Translations under genes and position numbers: made by a program
The notes under the pieces: generated by a model
The model's input: only the letters and a program-made list of their open reading frames with translations
What the model was told of the DNA's origin: nothing
Databases searched by the model: none
Shown: in pieces, positions 8,501-16,234 of the stretch
How the letters are laid out: each line of letters starts with the position of its first letter
Position numbering within the stretch: position 1 is the stretch's first letter
NCBI GenBank assembly: GCA_016284515.1
Contig: JAEEOY010000150.1
Span: forward strand, 1 to 32,878
Source of the DNA: Kiritimatiellia bacterium
GTDB taxonomy: Bacteria; Verrucomicrobiota; Kiritimatiellia; RFP12; UBA1067
DNA: 32,878 nucleotides
Direction of reading: 5' to 3'

Positions 8501-9050
8501 CGGCAGGGGGCAGCTTGAGGGTTCGCATACATTCGACTCCCACATCTGCCTCGTGAAGTCGCCGTGGCTCGATGACAGGGCCGACGGAATCGTGCTTGGT
8601 TTCGCGGACACGAACACGTCCGTGTCGTGCGAGCTCAATCTCAACGAAGGCGGACTTGACGTCGGCTACACGTCCGTCACCGCTGCGCTCAACATCGCGT
8701 CCAACGGAGTCGTCGACGTGCGCTTCACTCCGGCAGGCGACGCGACGCTTCCAGGAGAGCTGTACGTGGACGCCGGGAACGGGACGCGCAGGAGGGTGCA
8801 GCCTCTCAAGTACTGCTCGTCGAGGCTTGTTCCGTACGAATTCGACGGTTCCGTCCTCAAGGCGTTCGTGACGGTCAGCGGTGCGATAAAGGGCAGGAGC
8901 GGCGTTCCGCGCGAGGAGCACGGCGCGTTCTTCTCCGCCGTCGTGAACCTCGAGATCCCGGTCGACGGCGAGGGCAGGGCGGACATTCCCGGCGCGACCT
9001 GCTCGCTGCTCGAGGCGCCGGTGGTGTATCCCGTGTACGTGACGCAGTGA
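5532..9050 (+). CDS. Secreted repeat protein with He_PIG-like Ig and InlB B-repeat-like modules
   Basis: Signal peptide MKTKFLRFCGAIASAISLIAVPASDASA. Repeated GLPSGLKFTAK...NTIYGxPTxSGIYNATV and ATAARGYVFAGWY...DFRTAS...YAKF. Confidence 0.75.
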   Translation: MKTKFLRFCGAIASAISLIAVPASDASAESAAFVSGEIAAEYETGAEIAPVVLSVGGQAPLTVRASGLPSGLKFTAKALSVKATRTTPAREYEANTIYGIPTRSGIYNATVSVTAADKSKASEVFKFVIRREGEKVIDLVAGAEGCKVSGAGVYLPGKKVSLKATAARGYVFAGWYSDESYSQPIDGSADFRTASYPYVVEDSDATFYAKFIPTTDDWATVDATAEAEYATGSEIIPIAVAADGGSLPTAKVAGLPSGLKFTAKELVIKGRNGTVEREYAANTIYGTPTKSGIYNATVTVTTAGKAKAEKTLKFIVRKDGEIILDAVASAPGCKTAGAGVYAAGKKVSLRATAARGYVFAGWYADSGFSVPAETPVDFRTASMSYIAPESDTTLYAKFVESSEDGSIVIDTADSYAYSDAVDLKIGVESTSLPKVTVSTLPAGLKFDASTLTIKKGSATVPKPGTYPVTVKATNATVKKAVTKTFSIIVDNFTDANGLFVGGIANGPGEKYVATVGVEGGDLPSLELLDETMKLKVSGLPSGMTYNASEKRIAGAPSKAGTFTVTLTVGTAVSTFTLVVEPLPAWLVGDFGFELDLTDESGATNRVTWQDMTVTSAGKVSGRGRCFALAKSGDWTDAWLGSWTGRIVSRSGEGNSLKFVVRREVVAKSGDATVTYVLNLEVKPEVLNDATVASISGALEPIDHGITGGDGDGIGAAVSNGGANVWTKAAGTSVAPAFESGLAMNLDITAPQTRVWDANVSFEYEGTLHLAFGKSGSVTYYYVSPEDGSVSGTGTATPVLSSQTGGSGGGGIIGGGDAPKPAGNVWHFPVVCAPKERTPFVAIVEMKASAEEKTLSAETVELSVLKICARERDPYCGWAAGTFYGYHLLRNFDNGGASGYHRVVKIALPKSGGLTMYEVGLAGTERITQYYMTTNTVEADGARMEFNASFSTTKNSYGNSSATISRIWETLSNVVERAELDGLAVGVLEGDGRGQLEGSHTFDSHICLVKSPWLDDRADGIVLGFADTNTSVSCELNLNEGGLDVGYTSVTAALNIASNGVVDVRFTPAGDATLPGELYVDAGNGTRRRVQPLKYCSSRLVPYEFDGSVLKAFVTVSGAIKGRSGVPREEHGAFFSAVVNLEIPVDGEGRADIPGATCSLLEAPVVYPVYVTQ

Positions 9051-9122
9051 TTCCACGCGGTTTCCCCGTGATTATAAAAGGGATGTCGTTGCATTTACGA
9101 ATGGGATGTGTCGTTTCTCCGG

Positions 9123-9134
9123 TTTTGGTATAAT
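9123..9134 (+). promoter_or_regulatory. Extended -10 promoter TTTTGGTATAAT
   Basis: TATAAT 9129-9134 upstream of an SD-led ORF. Confidence 0.65.
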
Positions 9135-9164
9135 TGACGCAACCAAAGAGAGGAGCCACAGCAC

Positions 9165-11447
9165 ATGTTCGTAATTGCATCGATTATAGCCGCGGCGCTC
9201 ACGCTGCCGCCGTTCGGCGAGGTAAAGGTGGTCGACGAGATCGACTGCACGAAGTCGGACCACCGGTTCGTCGACAGCCCGAAGGGCTCGAGCACGGTGG
9301 AGACGGTAGCAGGCAGGCAGTGCCGCGTCCTTCCCGTCCAGGGAGGGAAGTCGTCGTACCTCAACTGGCGCATAGGCGAGGGCAAGGGGCTCAAGCCGAA
9401 TGGCGCGTACGTTCTCGTGATCGAATATCCCGACGACAAGCCGCGCAGCTACTTTGTGCGCAACTACGGCAACAACTCGCGCCGTTCGTTCTACACGGGC
9501 GCGGCCACGGGCGATGCGTACGAGGGGCCGATCGTCCACCACAAGCCGGAGTCGCTCAAGATTCCGCAGAGCGGCGCGTACGAGAAGTGGACGGCCCTCT
9601 CGATACTCAGCGAGAAGGCGTCCAACCTGCGCGACCTCGATGCGAAGAAGTCGGAGGCCGCCGGAGTGAAGCAGTTCCTCGACATCGCGACGGAGGGCTT
9701 CGACGTCGTCGTCGGACAGTACCGCCGCGAGTGGAACCCCGCCTCGGAGGGCGTCGCCGTGTCGAAGATTCAGCTCTGCGAGATAGTCGACGAGAAGGCG
9801 GCGTGGGCGAACGTCAACCTGCCGCCGGCGCCGCTTCCGCGCCGCCACGTGTTCTGGCGCGAGGAGATGAGCGACGGACAGATGGACGCCCAGTGCAAGG
9901 GCAACGCGGGCGTTGACTGGTTCGAGCAGAAGTGCAGGGCGATGAAGTTCTTCGGGCAGAACACGTTCTGCAAGGACCTCCTGGAGTTCGGACACAACCA
10001 GCATTGGGACTGCAACTGGAAGCAGGGCAAGCCGGGCGGCAAGACGTGGAAGTGGATGTGGGGCACGAAGGGAGAGCTTGCGGACCTCTGGTCGAAGCTC
10101 GTTCCGATGGTCGTCGACAAGTACGGCTTCGACATCCTCCCGTACTACGAGTACGCCGGCGCGTCGGGCGATCCGTCCGAGTCGCTCGGTCCGCAGAAGA
10201 GGGCGGAGCCGCTCGACATGGACAACAAGCCCGACAGGGCCACGAAGGGCGCAAACTACACGCACATCTGGTGGACGGACGGCTCGCTTCGCGTCGACAT
10301 AACCGACCCCGACACGATCGAGGAGCTCAAGTACGTGCTCGAAGGCACGATCCTCCGCTACTCCGAGCAGGTCGCGAAGGGCGGCTTCGCCGGAGCCCTG
10401 ATGCGTCCGAGGCCCGGTCAGTGGGCCGTCGGATTCTCCGACAGGACGCGCGAGAGGTTTGCGAAGGAGGCGAACGGAGGCAAGAGCGTCTCGCGCGACG
10501 ACCTGAAGCGCGACAAGGCGCTCTACGAACGCTACATCGCGTGGTGGGGCGAGAAGCGCGCGAAGTTCATGGACGAGATTCGCAGGTATCTCGAGGAGAA
10601 CGGAGTCAAGAACGCTATGGCGATCCTCGAGAACGACGACAGCGAGACTGGACGCTTCCTCGCCGACGCTGACGGAATGGTAACCGACGATCCGGCCGCG
10701 TGGAAGGCGCGTCTGCCAGGCAAGAAGTTTACGGACATAAACGATCCGCGGCTCGTCAAGGACCATCTCTTCATGAAGTCGCTCAGGTCTCCTTCCGGAA
10801 CGTGGGGCCCGTGGGAATGGCAGCACGCCTCGCCCGCGTGCGATCCCGAGCACTACGCCGGGATGAAGAACGTCTGGATCGCGCTTCCGTTCCACGCGCT
10901 CTTCACGGTGACGGACCCCGCGTGCTTCTCCGCCTTCGGCAACGCGGACGGAACGGAGACGATCATCCGCCACTACGACCTCAACGAGGGCACGCTCGAC
11001 GATCTCGGATACGCGATGGCCGACTGGGAGCGCGCCGGAAGGGCGTGCATGCTCTCGGAGATCACCGCGGTCGCGAACGGCGATCCAGTGAACCTCGGCT
11101 ATCTCATGGGATCGAACTACACGCGCGGCTTCCCCGGTCCGGTGAGGGAGTTCAACCAGAACTTCCTCGCGCTTCCGGCCGTGAAGTCCACTGTCGTGAA
11201 GGGCGCGTGCTCCGATCCGGAAGTCGTCCTCCGCGAGATCGACTGTTCCGCGTTCGGCGTGAAGGCGAAGTACTACGCGCTTGTCCACACCGGGCTCGCC
11301 GAGAAGCATGACGTCGTCGTCAGGCTGCCGAAGGGAGCGAAGGACTCCGTGGAGTTCCTCGCGTACGGCAGGACGCGTCCGCTGAAGAACGGCGCGCTCG
11401 AGTTCAAGAAGCTCAAGCCGCTGCAGCTCATCGCCATCAGGCGCTGA
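9165..11447 (+). CDS. Secreted protein of unknown family (possible glycoside-hydrolase-like TIM barrel)
   Basis: SD AGGAG 9151-9155. N-terminus MFVIASIIAAALTLPP is signal-like. Trp/Asp-rich segments such as YTHIWWTDGSLRVDITDPDTIEELK. No family confidently recognised. Confidence 0.6.
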   Translation: MFVIASIIAAALTLPPFGEVKVVDEIDCTKSDHRFVDSPKGSSTVETVAGRQCRVLPVQGGKSSYLNWRIGEGKGLKPNGAYVLVIEYPDDKPRSYFVRNYGNNSRRSFYTGAATGDAYEGPIVHHKPESLKIPQSGAYEKWTALSILSEKASNLRDLDAKKSEAAGVKQFLDIATEGFDVVVGQYRREWNPASEGVAVSKIQLCEIVDEKAAWANVNLPPAPLPRRHVFWREEMSDGQMDAQCKGNAGVDWFEQKCRAMKFFGQNTFCKDLLEFGHNQHWDCNWKQGKPGGKTWKWMWGTKGELADLWSKLVPMVVDKYGFDILPYYEYAGASGDPSESLGPQKRAEPLDMDNKPDRATKGANYTHIWWTDGSLRVDITDPDTIEELKYVLEGTILRYSEQVAKGGFAGALMRPRPGQWAVGFSDRTRERFAKEANGGKSVSRDDLKRDKALYERYIAWWGEKRAKFMDEIRRYLEENGVKNAMAILENDDSETGRFLADADGMVTDDPAAWKARLPGKKFTDINDPRLVKDHLFMKSLRSPSGTWGPWEWQHASPACDPEHYAGMKNVWIALPFHALFTVTDPACFSAFGNADGTETIIRHYDLNEGTLDDLGYAMADWERAGRACMLSEITAVANGDPVNLGYLMGSNYTRGFPGPVREFNQNFLALPAVKSTVVKGACSDPEVVLREIDCSAFGVKAKYYALVHTGLAEKHDVVVRLPKGAKDSVEFLAYGRTRPLKNGALEFKKLKPLQLIAIRR

Positions 11448-11474
11448 CAGCGCGGCGTGACGTCCGGCGTTCCG

Positions 11475-11489
11475 TTTTTTTGGTACAAT
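11475..11489 (+). promoter_or_regulatory. Extended -10 promoter TTTTTTTGGTACAAT
   Basis: TACAAT 11484-11489; ATG at 11497. Confidence 0.65.
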
Positions 11490-11496
11490 AGGGGGT

Positions 11497-12708
11497 ATGG
11501 AAGACATCTCCCATGAAAACGGGGCGCCCTGGCTGTCTGAAAAGGTGCTGAGGGCCGCGCCGGCAATTGCCGCCGCGGCCTTTGCCGTGCTTCTCGTCGC
11601 GTTTTACGCGAGCCTCATGGAGTACCGCGCCTCGATCGAGACGGACGCGCGGCGCGAGCTCGAGGCGCGCGCGGAACTTGCCGCGATGACGCTCGCCGAG
11701 CCGCTGCGCACGCAGGACTTCGCGAGCGTGCATGCGTTCGGAGAGTCGTGCCGCGCGATGGGCTACTACCTCTGCATCACGTCGTCCGCCGGCGGCAGGC
11801 TGTTCGCGAACTACCAGGGGGTCGGGCCGACGAAGGTCTCGATCCATGCGTTTGCCCATGCCGGGGAATACGACGTCATGCTCTTCCGCATGCGTGCCGA
11901 GGTGTTCGCGCCGTACCGCAAGGCGTATCGGCTCTTTCTCCTCGCCGCGCTTGCTGGCGCCGCCGGCATGTTCTTCTTCTTCTTCGCGTTCTACCGCCAG
12001 CGCGTGCGGCTGCGCGAACTCGCGCGCTCAGAGCGCTTCAGGCGCGAGTTCGTAGCGGACGTCTCGCACGAGATCAAGACTCCGCTCACCGGCATACTCG
12101 GCGCGGTCGAGATGCTTGGCGACGATCCGCCGGATCCCGCGGTGCGCGCGAGGCTCCTAGGGATGGTCGGCAAGGAGTCGAAGCGCCTCAACGCGCTCGT
12201 GCAGCAGATACTCGACCTCGCGCGCCTGGAGCGCGAGGGGGATGCGCTGGACCTCGCGGAAACTGACCTTGCGGACGTCGCGCGGGAGACTGTGGAGTCG
12301 ATGCGCGAGCGCGCCGAGGGTGCGGGCGTGCGGCTGGAACTGTCCGCAACGCCCGGTGAATGCGTGGCGAAGGTGGACGCGCGGCTTGTCGGCGAGGCGC
12401 TTGGAAACCTCGTCGCGAACGCGATAAGGCATTCCGGCTCGCCGACGGTCTCAGTGTCGGTGTCGCGCGCGGCGCGCGGCTTTTCGATTTCCGTCGAGGA
12501 TCACGGAACCGGAATTCCGCCAGAGCACGTGGAGCGCGTGTTCGAGCGCTTCCACCGCGTCGACCCTGCGCGCGCGGCGGAATCCGGCGGCGCGGGACTC
12601 GGACTTGCAATCGTGCGCCGCATCGCGCGCATGCACGGCGGCGAGGCGACGCTTGAGCCGGCGAAGCCGCACGGATGCCGTTTTTCGGTGCTCATTCCGG
12701 TCGCTTGA
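11497..12708 (+). CDS. Membrane sensor histidine kinase (HisKA + HATPase_c)
   Basis: TM segments; H-box FVADVSHEIKTPLTGILGAVEML; N-box LVANAIRHS; G boxes VEDHGTGIPPEHVERVFERF and GGAGLGLAIVRRIARMHGG. Confidence 0.92.
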   Translation: MEDISHENGAPWLSEKVLRAAPAIAAAAFAVLLVAFYASLMEYRASIETDARRELEARAELAAMTLAEPLRTQDFASVHAFGESCRAMGYYLCITSSAGGRLFANYQGVGPTKVSIHAFAHAGEYDVMLFRMRAEVFAPYRKAYRLFLLAALAGAAGMFFFFFAFYRQRVRLRELARSERFRREFVADVSHEIKTPLTGILGAVEMLGDDPPDPAVRARLLGMVGKESKRLNALVQQILDLARLEREGDALDLAETDLADVARETVESMRERAEGAGVRLELSATPGECVAKVDARLVGEALGNLVANAIRHSGSPTVSVSVSRAARGFSISVEDHGTGIPPEHVERVFERFHRVDPARAAESGGAGLGLAIVRRIARMHGGEATLEPAKPHGCRFSVLIPVA

Positions 12709-12730
12709 AGTTACACAGGGCAGGGGGAAA

Positions 12731-12741
12731 TTTGCTATACT
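12731..12741 (+). promoter_or_regulatory. Extended -10 promoter TTTGCTATACT
   Basis: TGC-TATACT 12736-12741 upstream of SD GGAGAG. Confidence 0.55.
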
Positions 12742-12766
12742 ATTTTGCCAAACGGAGAGTAGCAAG

Positions 12767-13582
12767 ATGAGAGAGTTTGGAGAGATACTTGAAGACGTTC
12801 GCGGCAGAATCGCCGCGGCGTGCAAACGCGCGGGGCGGAGCCCCGACGAGGTGGAGATCGTCGCCGTGACGAAGACGCACGGCGCGGAGGTCGTGAAGGA
12901 GGCGTGGGACGCAGGACTGACGATCGTCGGAGAGAACAAGGTGCAGGAGGCGGCGTGGAAGAAGCCGGCGAGCGTGTCGGGTCCGTCGTGGCACCTCATC
13001 GGGCACCTCCAGTCGAACAAGGTCCGCCACGCGCTCGAGCTGTTCGACTTCATCCATTCCGTCGACTCGGTGAAGCTCGCGGACAGGATAAACCTCATTG
13101 CGGACGAGACCGGCGCGTCCCCGCACATCCTTCTCGAGGTAAACGTCTCGGGGGAGAAGTCCAAGAGCGGGATGAAGCCCGAGGACGTCCGCTCGGCGGT
13201 CGAGCACATCGTCTCGGAGTGTCCGCGCGTCACGCTCGAGGGGCTTATGACGATGGCGCCTTTCAGCGAGAACCCGGAGGACGCGAGGCCGTACTTCCGC
13301 CGGCTGCGCGAGCTGCGCGACTCGCTCGAAAGCGAGCTCGGGGTCGGGCTCCCGAGGCTGTCGATGGGGATGAGCGGAGACTACGAGGTCGCCGTCGAAG
13401 AGGGCGCGACATGGGTGAGGCTCGGCACGGTGCTTTTCGGCGAGAGGCCGAAGGTGAAGCGCGTTGCGTCGTCAGACGGCGACGACGGGTCGACCCCGTG
13501 CGGTGATTCGGACACGTACGCGGGCTTCGGAGGGCTCGACTCCTATTCCGGAGCTGGTCCGACGGCGAAGATTCTCGACTGA
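12767..13582 (+). CDS. yggS: YggS/PROSC family PLP homeostasis protein
   Basis: VEIVAVTKTHGAEVVKEAWDAGLTIVGENKVQEAAWK...WHLIGHLQSNKVRHALE...HSVDSVKLADRI...LLEVNVSGEKSKSGM...LSMGMSGDYEVAVEEGATWVRLGTVLFGER. Internal ATG of track ORF 12605, preceded by SD GGAGAG. Confidence 0.93.
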   Translation: MREFGEILEDVRGRIAAACKRAGRSPDEVEIVAVTKTHGAEVVKEAWDAGLTIVGENKVQEAAWKKPASVSGPSWHLIGHLQSNKVRHALELFDFIHSVDSVKLADRINLIADETGASPHILLEVNVSGEKSKSGMKPEDVRSAVEHIVSECPRVTLEGLMTMAPFSENPEDARPYFRRLRELRDSLESELGVGLPRLSMGMSGDYEVAVEEGATWVRLGTVLFGERPKVKRVASSDGDDGSTPCGDSDTYAGFGGLDSYSGAGPTAKILD

Positions 13583-13618
13583 CCGCGTCAACTTTAGCCT
13601 TGTCCATTTCGGTCAATA

Positions 13619-13629
13619 TTTGGTACAAT
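13619..13629 (+). promoter_or_regulatory. Extended -10 promoter TTTGGTACAAT upstream of rnfC
   Basis: TGG-TACAAT 13624-13629. Confidence 0.6.
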
Positions 13630-13707
13630 TTCAGTCAGAAGGGTTAAGGCGCGGCGGTTTGCCGTAAAGCCGCGCGCCTCGTGTCCGTTCGAATAAGGTC
13701 GCAAGAA

Positions 13708-15090
13708 GTGAAAACAGTCAAGAGTCCATTCAAGTTCAAGGGCGGGGTTCATCCCGACTACAACAAGGAACTCGCGCGTGGCAAGGCCATCGAGACGATG
13801 CCTGTCCCGGCGGAGCTGGTCGTCTCGATGAGCCAGCACCTCGGCGCGCCGGCGAAGTGCGTCGTGAAGGCGGGCGACTATGTCGCGAAGGGACAGCTCC
13901 TCGGCGAGAAGAACGGCTTCATATCGGTGCCGGTGTACGCTTCGGCGGCAGGGCTCGTAAAGTCGGTCGAGCCGCGTCTCGGCCCGGCCGGCGGCAAGGC
14001 GCTCGCAGTCGTGATCGACACGACCGCTCCCGCGCCCGAGGGCTTTGACGCCTCCGAGTGCACGCTCCCCCCGCTCGACTGGAAGACCGCGACGAAAGAG
14101 GAGCTCCTCGCGCGCGTCAACGACGCGGGAATCTGCGGAATGGGCGGCGCGGGCTTTCCAACGTGCGTGAAGCTCAATCCCCCGCCCGGCAAGCGCTGCG
14201 AATACCTCATCCTCAACGGTGCGGAGTGCGAGCCGTACCTCTGCGCCGACCACCATCTCATGCTCGAGCGGGCGGACCGCGTCCGCCTCGGCGTTGAGAT
14301 CATGCGCAAGGTGCTCGGCATGCCCGCCGTCAGGATCGCGATCGAGGCGAACAAGCCGGACGCGATAGCGGCGATGGAGAAGGCTTTCGCCGACATCGAC
14401 GGCAACGTCGAGATAGTCGTGCTTCCGGTGCTGTATCCGCAGGGCAGCGAAAAGCACCAGATCTTCGCTACTGTCGGACGCGTCGTGCCCGAGCCGCCGG
14501 CGCTGCCGATCGACGTCGGATGCGTCGTCGAGAACGTCGGCACGGTCGCCGCGATAGCGGACGCGGTGGAGAAGGGGCACATCCTCCTCTCGCGCGTCAC
14601 GACGGTTTCGGGCGATGCCGTCGCCGAGCCGAAGAACGTCGAGGCGCCGCTCGGGACGAAGTACGCGGACCTCATCGCGTTCTGCGGAGGCGAGAAGGGA
14701 CATGTCGCCAAGCTGATCTCCGGCGGAACGATGATGGGCTTCGCCGTGTCGACGGCCGAGATCGCGACGACCAAGACGACCTCGGGTCTGCTGCTCCTTT
14801 CTGACAGCCGTGTCTTCCAGTACAGCTCGCAGGCATGCATAAACTGCGGCAGGTGCGTGAGGGCGTGTCCGATGAACCTGAACGCCGCGGAGATCGCAAA
14901 GGCGGTCGAGGCGGACGACATAAAGGCCGCGGAGGACGCGCATGTGATGACGTGCATCGAGTGCGGTGCGTGCAGCTTCAGCTGCCCCGCGTACCGTCCG
15001 ATAACCCAGTTCTGCCGCCGCGCGAAGAACTCGATCCGCGCGCGCATCGCCGCGGAGAAGGCGAAGGCCGCAGCGGCCGCGGGGAAATAG
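13708..15090 (+). CDS. rnfC: Rnf electron transport complex subunit C
   Basis: FKGGVHPDYNKELARGKAIE...DAGICGMGGAGFPTCVKL...LILNGAECEPYLCADH; 4Fe-4S motifs CINCGRCVRACP and CIECGACSFSCP. GTG 13708 preferred; the track starts at GTG 13681. Confidence 0.93.
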   Translation: MKTVKSPFKFKGGVHPDYNKELARGKAIETMPVPAELVVSMSQHLGAPAKCVVKAGDYVAKGQLLGEKNGFISVPVYASAAGLVKSVEPRLGPAGGKALAVVIDTTAPAPEGFDASECTLPPLDWKTATKEELLARVNDAGICGMGGAGFPTCVKLNPPPGKRCEYLILNGAECEPYLCADHHLMLERADRVRLGVEIMRKVLGMPAVRIAIEANKPDAIAAMEKAFADIDGNVEIVVLPVLYPQGSEKHQIFATVGRVVPEPPALPIDVGCVVENVGTVAAIADAVEKGHILLSRVTTVSGDAVAEPKNVEAPLGTKYADLIAFCGGEKGHVAKLISGGTMMGFAVSTAEIATTKTTSGLLLLSDSRVFQYSSQACINCGRCVRACPMNLNAAEIAKAVEADDIKAAEDAHVMTCIECGACSFSCPAYRPITQFCRRAKNSIRARIAAEKAKAAAAAGK

Positions 15091-15165
15091 TTAGGTGGTT
15101 AGGTAGTTGGGTAGTTAGGTGGTTATTAGGTAGTTGGGTAGTTAGGTGGTTGGATAGTTAGGTGG
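15091..15165 (+). repeat. Octameric tandem array (TTAGGTGG/TTAGGTAG/TTGGGTAG) between rnfC and rnfD
   Basis: Nine 8-mers of consensus TTRGRTRG, including a duplicated 24-mer TTAGGTAGTTGGGTAGTTAGGTGG at 15099-15122 and 15126-15149. Confidence 0.9.
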
Positions 15166-15180
15166 TTTAAGGAGAAAACG

Positions 15181-16182
15181 ATGAAGCCAAAGGAGACAGC
15201 AGAGCATTTCATTCTGAGTTCGAGTCCGCACGCGCACGCTAACTCGAGCGTGTCGCGCATCATGCTAGACGTGATAATCGCGCTTCTTCCGACGACGGCG
15301 ATGGGCATCTTCTTCTTCGGGATGCCGGCGGTCTGGACGATTGCGACATGCGTCGCGACGTGCGTCCTCACCGAGGCGCTCTGCCGCATGGCGATGAAGC
15401 GCGAGTCGACGGTAGGCGACCTTTCGGCCGTCGTCACGGGACTTCTCCTCGCGCTGAACCTCCCGGCGGGGATTCCGCTCTGGATGGCCGTCGTCGGTTC
15501 GGTGTTCGCGATAGGCGTCGCCAAGCAGGTCTTCGGCGGGCTCGGGATGAATCCGTTCAACCCGGCTCTCGCAGCGCGCGCGTTCATGCTCATCTCGTTT
15601 ACGGGTCCGATGACAACGTGGCTCAAGCCGTTCTGGTGGCGCACTCCCGACGCGATGACTACGGCGACGCCGCTCGCCTCGATGAAGACGATGTTTGCCG
15701 CCGAGGCGGCGACAACGGCGTCTCCGCACGGACTGTGCAGCGCCGCCACGGGAGGCCTGGAGGGCATCTGGAACCTCGCCATCGGCAACGTCCCCGGATG
15801 CATCGGCGAGGTGTCGGCGATCGCGCTCGCGATCGGCGCTGCGTACCTGCTCGTGCGCAAGGTGATCACGTGGCACATCCCGGTGTCGTTCATCGCGACG
15901 GTGTTCGTCTACTCGCTCATTGCGGGCGGAGCGCCGGCGATGGCGCAGGTCTTGGCGGGCGGCGTGATGATCGGCGCGTGCTTCATGGCGACGGACTACG
16001 TGACCTCTCCGACCACGGCGAAGGGCAAGCTCGTGTTCGGCTTCGGGTGCGGACTCCTCTGCATGCTGATCCGCCAGTTCGGCGGATATCCCGAGGGATG
16101 CTCGTTCGCGATTCTCATCATGAACGCCGTCTGTCCGCTCATCAACCGCTTCACCCAGCCGAAGCCCTTCGGAGCCAAGTGA
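15181..16182 (+). CDS. rnfD: Rnf electron transport complex subunit D
   Basis: STVGDLSAVVTGLLLALNLPAGIPLWMAVVGSVFAIGVAKQVFGGLGMNPFNPALAARAF...TTATPLASMK...ATDYVTSPTTAKGKLVFGFGCGLL. SD TAAGGAG upstream. Confidence 0.93.
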   Translation: MKPKETAEHFILSSSPHAHANSSVSRIMLDVIIALLPTTAMGIFFFGMPAVWTIATCVATCVLTEALCRMAMKRESTVGDLSAVVTGLLLALNLPAGIPLWMAVVGSVFAIGVAKQVFGGLGMNPFNPALAARAFMLISFTGPMTTWLKPFWWRTPDAMTTATPLASMKTMFAAEAATTASPHGLCSAATGGLEGIWNLAIGNVPGCIGEVSAIALAIGAAYLLVRKVITWHIPVSFIATVFVYSLIAGGAPAMAQVLAGGVMIGACFMATDYVTSPTTAKGKLVFGFGCGLLCMLIRQFGGYPEGCSFAILIMNAVCPLINRFTQPKPFGAK

Positions 16183-16234
16183 AGTCGGCCTGGATTCTTC
16201 GGGGACATTCCCCGTGGAAACCTTCTGGCCCTGA

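Noticed and set aside
5766-9056. 1096-aa reverse-strand ORF opposite the repeat protein
   Set aside because: Antisense shadow from GC-rich codon use; composition dominated by Arg/His/Val, no recognisable motif or start signal.
9054-9070. CACGCGGTTTCCCCGTG as intrinsic terminator
   Set aside because: Stem contains a C/C mismatch and is followed by ATTATAAAAG, not a U tract.
9072-11507. 811-aa reverse-strand ORF
   Set aside because: Antisense shadow of the 760-aa ORF, which has SD, promoter and signal-like N-terminus.
15091-15165. Possible CRISPR-like repeat array
   Set aside because: Units are only 8 bp with no spacers and no cas genes.
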